DNA of 29,763 bases, taken from NCBI GenBank assembly GCA_018971065.1, contig JAGWVC010000046.1, forward strand, positions 1 through 29,763, written 5' to 3'. The position numbers were made by a program, and so were the translations under genes. Shown in pieces: positions 23,071-29,763 of the stretch; positions within the stretch are counted from its first letter, which is position 1; each line of letters opens with the position of its first letter. Under the pieces are notes generated by a model. The model made no database searches and was not told the DNA's origin. It worked only from the letters and a program-made list of their open reading frames with translations. This stretch comes from Sphingomonadales bacterium. GTDB lineage: Bacteria; Pseudomonadota; Alphaproteobacteria; Sphingomonadales; Sphingomonadaceae.

Positions 23071-24479
23071 CAGAATGCCACCCAGGTGAACAGGCGCAGC
23101 GTGTTGTTGTCCGCCGCATTCGCGCCGGCGCCGTCATAGTTGTGCCGGGCGCCGTCGAACTTGCCGTAGACGGTGTATTGCAGGCCCAGCCGCACGCTCA
23201 TCAGCGGACCAAGTGGCGAATTGCCCGTGCCCCACGGCGTGTAGTCCACCTGCCCCATCACGCCGTTGCTGTTCGGCCGGATGCCCGGCGCATAAAGATC
23301 GGCATTGCTGGTGCCGGTGGTGCTGAACGCGCCCAGCGTTGCGCCCAGCTTGCCATGCCAGTTGTAGCTGACGTCGCCGCGCCATTCGTCGAGGCTGGTC
23401 TTCGCGCAGTCCGGCGTGCTGCCGTCGCCGATCAGTGCCAGTGCGCAGCTTGCCTGCCGGTTCGATGCCTCATGGACGAAGCGGACATCGGCGGTGATGG
23501 TATTGCCCGCCCCCACCGGCTTCAGCCACGAGGCGTCGATACCGATGTCGCTGTAGTGATCGGTATAGCCGGTGGTGCGGTCGCGGCCTGGATTGATCGC
23601 GGCCTTCAGCGCGAACGCGCCAGCCTCGAAGGTGCCGCCGGCCAGCGGCTGCTGCCAGGCGATGCGGCCATAAGGGGCCAGGCCGTGGACGCTGCCGGGG
23701 TCGAAGGGATCGACCCCGAAGGCGTTGGCCAGCCCGGGCTTGAGGCTGGAATAGCCGCCGGCTTCGAGATAGAGCTTCTGCCCGATCCAGGCATAGCCGC
23801 TGATCCCCACCACGTTCTGCGCCAGCGCCCCGTCGATCAGCGGCGCGGCGCCCGGCGTCGGCGAAACGGCGGTGTCGGTATAGGGAAAGCCCCACGCCGG
23901 GACAGAATTCCAAACGTCCTGCGTCGTCGGGTTGTTGTTCAGCGTCAGGCCCAGCACGGCATCCTGCCCCAGCACGGTGGCGTGGGTGACGGCGCGCAGG
24001 TCGAGGTTGTCCCACGCCATGTGCCGGCCGACGCCGTCGTAGGTGACTTGCGCGAAGCCGCCGAAATGATCGCCGACGCCGCCGGCCAGGAACAGGCTGG
24101 CCTGGTCCAGCGCGAAATTGTCGTTGGCCTTGAAATGATCGGGCGGCGTCGTCTGGTCCGCCCGCGTATGGGTGAATGAGCCGATCGCCATCGCCGCCAG
24201 CGGCACGTTGAACGGCTTGGCGCGCATCGTATACCCGCCCAGCTTGAACTCGCGGCCGAACGGCGTCAGTTGCGGGCCGAAGCCACCGACATGGCAGGCT
24301 TGGCACGGCTGGCCGGTCTGTTCGGCAAACGAGGGCACGGCCTGCGCCGCCGGCAGCGTCACGAACGTGGTCATGATCCCGATCGCGGCCGGCACCGTCA
24401 GGCGCAAGGCCCAGTGGACGGCGGCGTTGCGGTGGCGGGTCGGGGTGGCAGGCGGCACTTCGCGCAGGCTGGCGGGCAT
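23070..24479 (-). CDS. Outer-membrane porin-like protein with one c-type heme site
   Basis: A 469-residue protein. An N-terminal basic stretch leads into a hydrophobic signal segment (about residues 24-47, ending AAQA). Just after it, TGQPCQACHVGGFGPQLTPFGREFKLGGYT holds a single CxxCH heme c site (C59, C62, H63). The remainder is beta-barrel-like with repeated aromatic-ended strands (GGFAQVTYDGVG, LYLEAGGYSS, LGLQYTVYGKF) and ends in WVAF with a terminal Phe. It thus looks like a barrel with a heme-bearing N-terminal segment in the periplasm, suited to pass electrons at the outer membrane. It is the first gene of the redox operon with TlpA-like, DUF4266, DUF3570, ApbE and DsbD genes, and is divergent from the sigma-factor gene. 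No measured function is known to me. Confidence 0.8.
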   Translation of the reverse strand: MPASLREVPPATPTRHRNAAVHWALRLTVPAAIGIMTTFVTLPAAQAVPSFAEQTGQPCQACHVGGFGPQLTPFGREFKLGGYTMRAKPFNVPLAAMAIGSFTHTRADQTTPPDHFKANDNFALDQASLFLAGGVGDHFGGFAQVTYDGVGRHMAWDNLDLRAVTHATVLGQDAVLGLTLNNNPTTQDVWNSVPAWGFPYTDTAVSPTPGAAPLIDGALAQNVVGISGYAWIGQKLYLEAGGYSSLKPGLANAFGVDPFDPGSVHGLAPYGRIAWQQPLAGGTFEAGAFALKAAINPGRDRTTGYTDHYSDIGIDASWLKPVGAGNTITADVRFVHEASNRQASCALALIGDGSTPDCAKTSLDEWRGDVSYNWHGKLGATLGAFSTTGTSNADLYAPGIRPNSNGVMGQVDYTPWGTGNSPLGPLMSVRLGLQYTVYGKFDGARHNYDGAGANAADNNTLRLFTWVAF

Positions 24480-24647
24480 GGTCTACTCGATGGCAGGTGA
24501 AACGATCCGTGAAGCGTGTCCGCCACGACCCCAATGGGGGGGACTGCGGGATCGGTGACGGAACACGCTTCCCATGCCAGACGGCACCGACCCGGCGGTT
24601 CCGCAGTCGGGCCGCAAAATTTTGTCGATGCTTGGCGACAACGCGTC

Positions 24648-25295
24648 ATGCGGGCTATGGCACCGGCCATGTCGCCGGCCTCCGCCTTTTCGAACGTCCC
24701 GCTGTCGGCGGCAGGGCTTGCCGGGCTGTTCGAGCAGCACCGCCGCGAATTGCAGCGGTTCCTGACCGCCCGCTGCGGCAGCGCGGACGACGCGGAAGAC
24801 CTGATGCAGGAGCTGTGGATCAAGCTTCAGGCGCAGGCCGGCCCGGTGGCGAATGGGCGGGCCTACCTGTTTCGCATGGCGAACAACCTGGCGCTCGATC
24901 ATGCCCGTACCCGGCAACGCGCGATGCGGCGAGACCGCGACTGGGTGGACCGTGATGCGCCGTCACCCGCCATCGCGGAGCACGCGCCCGATCCCGCGCC
25001 GACGCCCGAACAGGTCCTTGCCACGGCGCAGGAAGGCGCGCTGGTCCAGGCGGCGATCGAGGCACTGCCGCCCGGCGCCCGGCGGGCATTGCGCCTGTGC
25101 CGGATCGACGGGCTGGCGCAGGCCGAGGCGGCCCGGATCATGGGGATAAGCCGCAGCGGCATCGAAAAACACCTTGCGCTGGCGCTGCGACAGTTGCGAC
25201 GGCATCTTTCCGACTGCGGATTGTTGCCGCCTGCGGCGTCAGGGAAAATACGGGCCGACACAGGACCCGCAGAGCCACGGGAGCCAGCATCATGA
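24648..25295 (+). CDS. ECF (FecI-type) RNA polymerase sigma factor
   Basis: An extracytoplasmic-function sigma factor of about 215 residues. Region 2 is seen as LFEQHRRELQRFLTARCGSADDAEDLMQELWIKL and FRMANNLALDHAR, and region 4 as IEALPPGARRALRLCRIDGLAQAEAARIMGISRSGIEKHLALALRQL, which binds the -35 element. There is no extra C-terminal domain. The start is uncertain: in-frame ATGs at 24648, 24657 and 24669 all lie before region 2 and none has a clear Shine-Dalgarno sequence; the frame is open back to 24516. The stop overlaps the FecR-like start (ATGA). It should direct transcription of the downstream receptor gene, and perhaps others, when the receptor binds its ligand. Confidence 0.88.
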   Translation: MRAMAPAMSPASAFSNVPLSAAGLAGLFEQHRRELQRFLTARCGSADDAEDLMQELWIKLQAQAGPVANGRAYLFRMANNLALDHARTRQRAMRRDRDWVDRDAPSPAIAEHAPDPAPTPEQVLATAQEGALVQAAIEALPPGARRALRLCRIDGLAQAEAARIMGISRSGIEKHLALALRQLRRHLSDCGLLPPAASGKIRADTGPAEPREPAS

Positions 25296-26221
25296 ACGAG
25301 GAGGACCGGATCGAGGCGGAAGCCGTCGCCTGGCACCTTGCCGGTGCCGGCGACGACATGGACTGGGATGGCTTCACCGCCTGGCTGGAGGCCGATCCGC
25401 GCCACCGGCAGATGTATGATGCGGTGGCGCTGGCCGACGATCTGGCCCGGCGCCACGGTGCAATGCAGCCGGATGCGGGAGCTGCTCCGCAGGCGGCGCC
25501 CCGCCACGGGCGTCACCGCTGGTTCGGTGCGGCGATCGCCGCCTCGCTGATCGCGGTGGCCGCTACGTCATGGGTCGGCCGTGACCTGGTCGGGCAGCGC
25601 AAGGACAGGATCTATGCCACCGGCGACGCGATGCGCGACATTGCCCTGGCCGATGGCTCGCGGATCGCCCTGGCACCGCACAGCCGGCTGACAGTGTCGC
25701 CCGGCGAGATGCGGTTGCGGATCGACGGCGGTGGCTGGTTCGACATCCGCCATCGGCCGGATCGTTCACTGGCGATTGCCGCCGGTCCGGTGGAAATTCG
25801 CGACATCGGCACGCGCTTCGATGTCCAGGCCGAGGGCGATACGGTGCGGATCGCCGTGGCCGACGGCAACGTCCGCGTCAGCGGCGCCGCGCTGGACCGC
25901 GATCTGTCGCTGTCACGGGGGCGCCGCCTGCAATATGCCGGCGGCATGGCCGAACTGGCGGACGGCGATCCCGCGGCGATGGGCAACTGGCGTGACGGGC
26001 GGTTGACGTATGACAACGCGCCGCTGGCGCTGGTCACGGCCGATCTCGCCCGCTATGCCCGGGTGCGAGTCGTGGTGGCCAAGGTGCTGCGCGACCGACG
26101 TTTTTCGGGAACCCTGGCCGCAGCCGATGGAGAGCAGCAAGTTCGCGATCTCGCCCAGCTCATGGGGTTGGCGCTGGTGCGCGATGGCGCTGGCTATCGC
26201 CTGGCCGAACGCCCGCGCTGA
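25292..26221 (+). CDS. FecR-like anti-sigma factor
   Basis: A 309-residue FecR family protein. The cytoplasmic N-terminal domain (DUF4880-like: EAEAVAWHLAG, WDGFTAWLEADPRHRQMYDAVA) holds the sigma factor. One membrane helix follows (about residues 76-92, GAAIAASLIAVAATSW). The periplasmic FecR domain contains YATGDAMRDIALADGSRIALAPHSRL and VRIAVADGNVRVSG, and the C-terminal part contains DNAPLALVTADLARYARVRVVV, which contacts the receptor's signalling domain. The ATG at 25292 overlaps the sigma-factor stop. Its own 3' end overlaps the probable start of the receptor gene. It passes the ligand signal from outer membrane to sigma factor. Confidence 0.92.
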   Translation: MNEEDRIEAEAVAWHLAGAGDDMDWDGFTAWLEADPRHRQMYDAVALADDLARRHGAMQPDAGAAPQAAPRHGRHRWFGAAIAASLIAVAATSWVGRDLVGQRKDRIYATGDAMRDIALADGSRIALAPHSRLTVSPGEMRLRIDGGGWFDIRHRPDRSLAIAAGPVEIRDIGTRFDVQAEGDTVRIAVADGNVRVSGAALDRDLSLSRGRRLQYAGGMAELADGDPAAMGNWRDGRLTYDNAPLALVTADLARYARVRVVVAKVLRDRRFSGTLAAADGEQQVRDLAQLMGLALVRDGAGYRLAERPR

Positions 26222-28487
26222 GGCCGGCGCCGACCGCGCCCGGTTCGACGCTGCGCGGCTGGAGATCGCCGCTCAGCCACTGCCGCAGGCGATCGCGCAA
26301 CTGGCGCGTGAGGCGAACGTGTCGATCGGTGCCGGTGAACCGCTGCCGCCACTGCGCTCGCGCGCGGTCCACGGCGGCGCCAGCATCGATGCGGTGTTGG
26401 CGGAAATGCTGGCCGGCACCGGCTATGGCGCGCGCCGGGTGGGGCCGACGGCGTGGCGGATCGAACGCGCGGCCCCGCCGCCCATCCGCCGCGTGCCGGT
26501 GCTCCCGACCTTCACCGCGACCGACCCGATCATCGTCACTGCCGGCAAGCGCGCGATGCCGCTGGCAGGCATGGCGCGCGCGATTGCCGTGGTCCGGCTG
26601 GAAGGACTCCGCCAACTGGAACCCGGCATGGCCACGGCTGACATTGCAGCGTCATCCGAAGGTCTGTCGACGACCGCGCTCGGCCCCGGCCAGAACCGCA
26701 TGTTCCTGCGCGGGATTGCCGATAGTCCGTTCAATGGCTCCAGTCCTTCCACCGTGGCCGTGCTGCTGGGTGACAGCCGCATGACCTATTCCGCGCCCGA
26801 TCCCGACCTGCGCCTGGTCGATGTCGAGCGCGTCGAACTGCTCAAGGGGCCGCAGGGATCGCTGTACGGCACCGGCGCGCTGGGCGGCATCTATCGCATC
26901 GTCCCCAATTCCGCGAAGCTCGATCGTGCCGAAGCCGCGGTGCAGGCGGGCGTGACGATGCTGGCCGATGGCGGCGCCGGCATCTCGGCATCGGCGGTCG
27001 CCAATCTGCCGGTGGTGCGGGACCGGCTGGGCTTGCGCATGGCTGGCTATGTGCTGGACCAGCCTGGCTGGATCGATACCGGCGCGCGCAACGACAGCAA
27101 TCGTGAACGGACTTATGGCGCGCGCGGGACGCTGGCCGTGGATGCCGGTGGCGGCTGGCGCATGGAACTGGGCGGCATCGTCCAGTTCATCGAGACGCGC
27201 GACACCCAGTATGTTTATGCGCCCGGCAGTCGCGAGCGCCCGGCGCAATTGCCCGAGCCGCACGATAATGACTTCCGGGGCCTTACCGCGCGCGCGGCCG
27301 GGCCGCTGGGGAACGTCCACGTCGTTCTGCTCGGCAGCCTGACCTGGCATGAAGTCGACGATACGCTCGACGCCACCCGGGGCGGGGGATCATTCGGTTT
27401 GTCCGATCCCGCGTTGTTCGAGGACCGGCGCGCCTTTCAGGTGTGGGAAAGCGAGGCGCGCTTCAGCGGTAATTGGGGCGGCAGCGCCTGGGTGGCGGGC
27501 TTTTCACATGTCGAATCGCGCGAATCCGAGGCACGTGAACTGACGGGCGTAACCTCGCCGACCGTGCTGATCGACCGTTCGAATACACGGATACGCGATA
27601 CCGGCCTGTTTGCCGATCTTGAAACCCCGGTCGGTCGGCGCTGGAGCGTCGATCTGGGCGGGCGACTGCAGAATGGTAAGCTGTCGGCTTCACGCGAAAG
27701 TGCCGCCGGAACATCGCTGCAGAGCCAGTCGCGCTGGACTTTCCTTCCGTCGGCGGCGCTCGCCTGGCGGCCCGCCGGCAGCGATGTCGTGTTCCTGCGC
27801 TATGGCTCGGCATCGCGGCAAGGGGGGGGTAGTTTCAACGCCAGTGGCCGGGTTGAAAACTTTGCCGGCGATACTGTGCGGACACTGGAGGCGGGATGGC
27901 GCCACCAGCTTCCACGTGGCGGCCAGATCGAACTGGGTGCCAATACGAGCTGGTGGGATCATGTGCAGTCCGACACGCTGTTGCCCAACGGGCTGATCCA
28001 GACGCGTGATGCCGGCAATGCCCGGATTTTTGGCGGCGAGGCAACGCTGGACTGGCCGCTGGCGCCAAACTGGCGCGTGCTGGCGGGTGCGTCGGTCACC
28101 CATGCGCGGCTGGTGTCGAATCGCCTCGGGATAGCGCTCGACGATCGGCGCCTGCCGGTCGTTCCCGATTGGACCGCGCGTAGCGGGCTGGTGCATGATT
28201 TCCGTCTTGGCGCGGTTCACGCCGAAATGCAGGTCGCGGTCCGCTATATCGGTCCCGCTCGCCTGAGTTTCGATCGCGCACTGGACCGGCCTATGGGGCG
28301 CCTGTGGGAAAGCTCGCTGGAACTGGCGCTGGCCTGGCGGCAGAATGCGGCGCGCCTGCGCGTGAACAACTTGCCCAACGCGGCGGCGGATGCCTTCGCA
28401 TATGGCAATCCGTTTCGCATCGGCACACCGCAATATGCGCCGCAGCGGCCGCTGTCGGTGTCGTTATCGCTCGCGCGGCAATTCTGA
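26184..28487 (+). CDS. TonB-dependent receptor/transducer with STN domain
   Basis: A receptor of about 767 residues of the FecA/FpvA transducer type. Its N-terminus holds an STN signalling domain (RFDAARLEIAAQPLPQAIAQLAREANVSI and AVLAEMLAGTGYGARRVGP) that contacts the FecR-like protein. Next come DPIIVTAGKR as TonB box, a plug with MFLRGIADSPFNG and VERVELLKGPQGSLYGTGALGGIYRIV, and a barrel ending in SLSLARQF. The start is unsure: the ATG at 26184 leaves a short leader (MALAIAWPNARA) and overlaps fecR by 38 bases; an in-frame ATG at 26127 gives a longer leader with WGWRWCAMALAIAW. A run of eight G at 27822-27829 lies in the coding region. The ligand is unknown. Confidence 0.9.
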   Translation: MALAIAWPNARAEAGADRARFDAARLEIAAQPLPQAIAQLAREANVSIGAGEPLPPLRSRAVHGGASIDAVLAEMLAGTGYGARRVGPTAWRIERAAPPPIRRVPVLPTFTATDPIIVTAGKRAMPLAGMARAIAVVRLEGLRQLEPGMATADIAASSEGLSTTALGPGQNRMFLRGIADSPFNGSSPSTVAVLLGDSRMTYSAPDPDLRLVDVERVELLKGPQGSLYGTGALGGIYRIVPNSAKLDRAEAAVQAGVTMLADGGAGISASAVANLPVVRDRLGLRMAGYVLDQPGWIDTGARNDSNRERTYGARGTLAVDAGGGWRMELGGIVQFIETRDTQYVYAPGSRERPAQLPEPHDNDFRGLTARAAGPLGNVHVVLLGSLTWHEVDDTLDATRGGGSFGLSDPALFEDRRAFQVWESEARFSGNWGGSAWVAGFSHVESRESEARELTGVTSPTVLIDRSNTRIRDTGLFADLETPVGRRWSVDLGGRLQNGKLSASRESAAGTSLQSQSRWTFLPSAALAWRPAGSDVVFLRYGSASRQGGGSFNASGRVENFAGDTVRTLEAGWRHQLPRGGQIELGANTSWWDHVQSDTLLPNGLIQTRDAGNARIFGGEATLDWPLAPNWRVLAGASVTHARLVSNRLGIALDDRRLPVVPDWTARSGLVHDFRLGAVHAEMQVAVRYIGPARLSFDRALDRPMGRLWESSLELALAWRQNAARLRVNNLPNAAADAFAYGNPFRIGTPQYAPQRPLSVSLSLARQF

Positions 28488-28560
28488 ATTTCCGCAGTAT
28501 CGTTTACTTGTAATTCAGATATTTAATTGCGATTACGTCAAATGCCGGGGACCAAACACC

Positions 28561-28634
28561 TAGTGACCCATTTAAATCTGAAGTTCGCTCCGCCCTAACC
28601 GACAAATGTGGCGAACTTCAGATTCGGGTCACTA
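28561..28634. repeat. Imperfect inverted repeat, likely insertion-sequence ends
   Basis: The left arm (28561-28588) and right arm (28611-28634) share TAGTGACCC and AATCTGAAGTTCGC in opposite orientation, differing only by four extra bases in the left arm, around a 22-base centre. The right arm marks the exact place where similarity of the efflux gene fragment stops. This looks like two ends of one mobile element joined after loss of its interior. The family is not assigned. Confidence 0.65.
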
Positions 28635-28869
28635 GCCGCACGGCTTCGACTTCGGCGAGACGCCGGCGCGCGGAAAGCTCCGCTGTTTGGGCAGTGACGA
28701 CATCCAGGTAGCTTGCGGCGCCTTTGACGTAGCGAGTGTATGATAAAGTTGCAGCCTGTCCGGACATTGCCGCAGCGCGCCGCTGTGCCTCGGCTTCGTC
28801 GCCCAGGTGGTGGAGCCGAGACATGCCATCTTCTGCTTGCTGGAAAGCAAGGAGTGCCGTCTTGCGGTA
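28618..28869 (-). pseudogene. 3' fragment of an RND efflux outer-membrane factor (NodT/OprM type)
   Basis: The minus-strand frame reads YRKTALLAFQQAEDGMSRL, then EAEAQRRAAAMSGQAATL, then YTRYVKGAASYLDVVTAQTAELSARRRLAEVEAVRL. This is the C-terminal helical hairpin of outer-membrane factors (the ...RY..G..SYLDVL.AQ... signature). After VRL the sequence runs into the inverted repeat and stops (VTRI), losing the terminal ALGGGW-type end. Upstream of the fragment the frame no longer resembles the family. No membrane-fusion or pump gene is nearby. It is a broken remnant, without function. Confidence 0.72.
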
Positions 28870-28931
28870 GAGGCAGCTGTGGGCCTCTTGCGTGCGGCAG
28901 GCGGAAACTGGGCCGGCAACTGATGCCGGCG

Positions 28932-29024
28932 CTACGCGCGCAGATCTCGGCGCTGGCTCTCGGACACGCGCAGCAGCGTATCATACCGTGAAAGTTCGCC
29001 ATGGCTCATCGCCAGCACCGTCAT
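28932..29024 (-). pseudogene. 5' fragment of an ISNCY-like transposase gene
   Basis: From the ATG at 29024 the minus strand encodes MTVLAMSHGELSRYDTLLRV and then SESQRRDLRA before a TAG. The opening MSxxELxRxxxLLR pattern is how transposases of one ISNCY (IS1202-like) group begin, before their helix-turn-helix. Similarity is lost after about 20 residues, so only the first part of the gene survives. The assignment rests on a short stretch recalled from the family. Confidence 0.45.
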
Positions 29025-29089
29025 ATGCGTGCTCTGGCGCTTCGCCCACGCCGAGGGTTTGAGCTTCAAAAAACCGTGCTTCCCGCCGA

Positions 29090-29366
29090 ACAGCTGAGGC
29101 CCAAGATCGCCCGAGGCTACGATGCCGACTGGTTCCGCGCCGCCCTGGACGCACGGGGCATTGCCGCTTGTATCCCGTCAAAAGCCAACCGCAAAGTCCC
29201 GATCCCTCACGACACCGTGCTCTACCGCCAGCGCTACCGCATCGAGAACATGTTCGGTAAACTCAAGGACTGGCGCCGCATCCACACACGCTACGACCGA
29301 TGCGCCCATACCTTCATGTCCGCTATCTGCATCGCCGCAACCGTCATCTTCTGGTTCAATCAATGA
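29090..29366 (+). pseudogene. 3' fragment of an IS5-family transposase gene
   Basis: The plus-strand frame reads GYDADWFRAALDARGIAACIPSKANRK, followed by VLYRQRYRIENMFGKLKDWRRIHTRYDRC and a hydrophobic end. This is the C-terminal part of IS5-type DDE transposases: GYD carries the second Asp, and RYRIENMFGKLKDWRRI carries the Glu (YREN-type) motif. The N-terminal half with the first Asp is missing, and sequence before about 29090 belongs to the neighbouring fragment. An open frame begins at 29001 but its first part is antisense to the ISNCY-like remnant. Not functional alone. Confidence 0.85.
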
Positions 29367-29379
29367 GTCCTGAGCCTAG
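29364..29379 (+). repeat. Probable right end of the IS5-type element
   Basis: TGAGTCCTGAGCCTAG overlaps the transposase stop codon. Elements of this IS5 subgroup end with a GAGTC...CCTAG-like terminal repeat just after the gene. The matching left end is not in the window, in line with the gene being truncated. Confidence 0.5.
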
Positions 29380-29461
29380 CTGAAACGATCGGGCGGCTGA
29401 CATTACGTTTTTCGGATCAGGCGAAACCGAACCAGCTACAGGCATCACCGAGCCCTGCCGG

Positions 29462-29763
29462 TTAGCGCGTCAGGTATCCCGCTTCGACCGCGAGGCTATG
29501 GCCGGTGACGTAGCTGGAGGCGTCCGAGCATAGCCAGGCGCTGGCCTCGCCCACTTCCTCCGGCTTGCCGAAGCGGCCCAGCAGGCTGAGCGCCGGCGCG
29601 AATTCCGCCTCGGTGAAGCCGTTCTGCACCAGCGCGTGGCGCAGCATCGGCGTGTCGATCGCACCGGGCATCACCGCGTTGACGCGGATGCCTTGCGGGG
29701 CATAATCGATGCTGCCGGTCTTGGTGAGGCCGATGACGCCGTGCTTGGCGGCCACATAGGCCG
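29462..29763 (-). CDS. Short-chain dehydrogenase/reductase (SDR), 3' part
   Basis: The gene runs off the right edge of the window; about 99 C-terminal residues are present. The visible part begins with the catalytic YVAAK (YxxxK) and continues HGVIGLTKTGSIDYAPQGIRVNAVMPGAIDTPM, the region that holds NAD(P) and the substrate loop. It ends with GRFGKPEEVGEASAWLCSDASSYVTGHSLAVEAGYLTR, the usual classical-SDR C-terminus. Rossmann motif and catalytic Ser would lie outside. Substrate cannot be told. It stands directly beside the mobile-element debris, 95 bases from the IS5-type fragment. Confidence 0.93.
   Translation of the reverse strand, partial: AYVAAKHGVIGLTKTGSIDYAPQGIRVNAVMPGAIDTPMLRHALVQNGFTEAEFAPALSLLGRFGKPEEVGEASAWLCSDASSYVTGHSLAVEAGYLTR

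Noticed and set aside
28595..29002. A 135-codon minus-strand open frame
   Set aside because: It overlaps the efflux-factor fragment in a different frame and has no family resemblance.
29001..29366. Full 121-residue gene from the ATG at 29001
   Set aside because: The first 30 or so residues are antisense to the ISNCY-like fragment; only the part from about 29090 resembles a transposase.

Overview
The window is about 29.8 kb of high-GC DNA with dense, often overlapping genes. Three TonB-dependent receptors, a DUF3570/DUF4266 pair, an ECF sigma/FecR/STN-receptor triad and the style of the cytochrome-porin and acid-phosphatase genes all suggest an alphaproteobacterium of the Sphingomonadales (Sphingomonas/Novosphingobium type). 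This placement comes from protein style only; there is no rRNA or other marker gene here. No tRNA, rRNA or CRISPR array was seen.

Layout. (1) 1-1960: 3' end of a PlsC-type acyltransferase, overlapping tail to tail an OlsB-like N-acyltransferase, then an orphan ParA-like ATPase. (2) 2125-4194: an OmpR-type response regulator and its histidine kinase. (3) 4178-7029: a TonB-dependent receptor followed by a small PepSY-type membrane protein. (4) 7146-11640: a good match to a Pho box, then a beta-propeller protein, a class A acid phosphatase (PAP2) and a TonB-dependent receptor, closed by a strong terminator; this reads as a phosphate-starvation scavenging operon. (5) 11703-12491: a COG4705-type membrane protein with four regularly spaced G-x-x-x-G/A-D motifs. 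(6) 12886-17798, minus strand: a 66-residue peptide gene, an intercistronic hairpin, then four genes joined by ATGA start/stop overlaps: a WD40 protein, an NADPH-dependent FMN reductase, an FGE/EgtB/PvdO-type enzyme and an ATP-grasp ligase. It looks like a peptide-modification (RiPP-like) or small-molecule system that I cannot match to a named pathway, and it is the best candidate for something undescribed. (7) 17987-24479, minus strand: a redox operon of c-heme porin, TlpA-like thioredoxin, DUF4266 lipoprotein, DUF3570 outer-membrane protein, ApbE flavin transferase and DsbD. The DUF3570 protein carries a DxxTGAT sequence of the type that ApbE flavinylates. (8) 24648-28487: an ECF sigma factor, FecR-like anti-sigma factor and STN-domain receptor, a cell-surface signalling set. 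(9) 28561-29379: a mobile-element graveyard with an inverted repeat, the 3' end of an efflux outer-membrane gene, and fragments of ISNCY-like and IS5-like transposases. (10) 29462-end: the 3' part of a short-chain dehydrogenase.

Taken together this is an accessory, envelope-centred region: nutrient uptake through TonB receptors with local regulators, extracytoplasmic redox maturation, and one compact cytoplasmic enzyme operon built around a small peptide.
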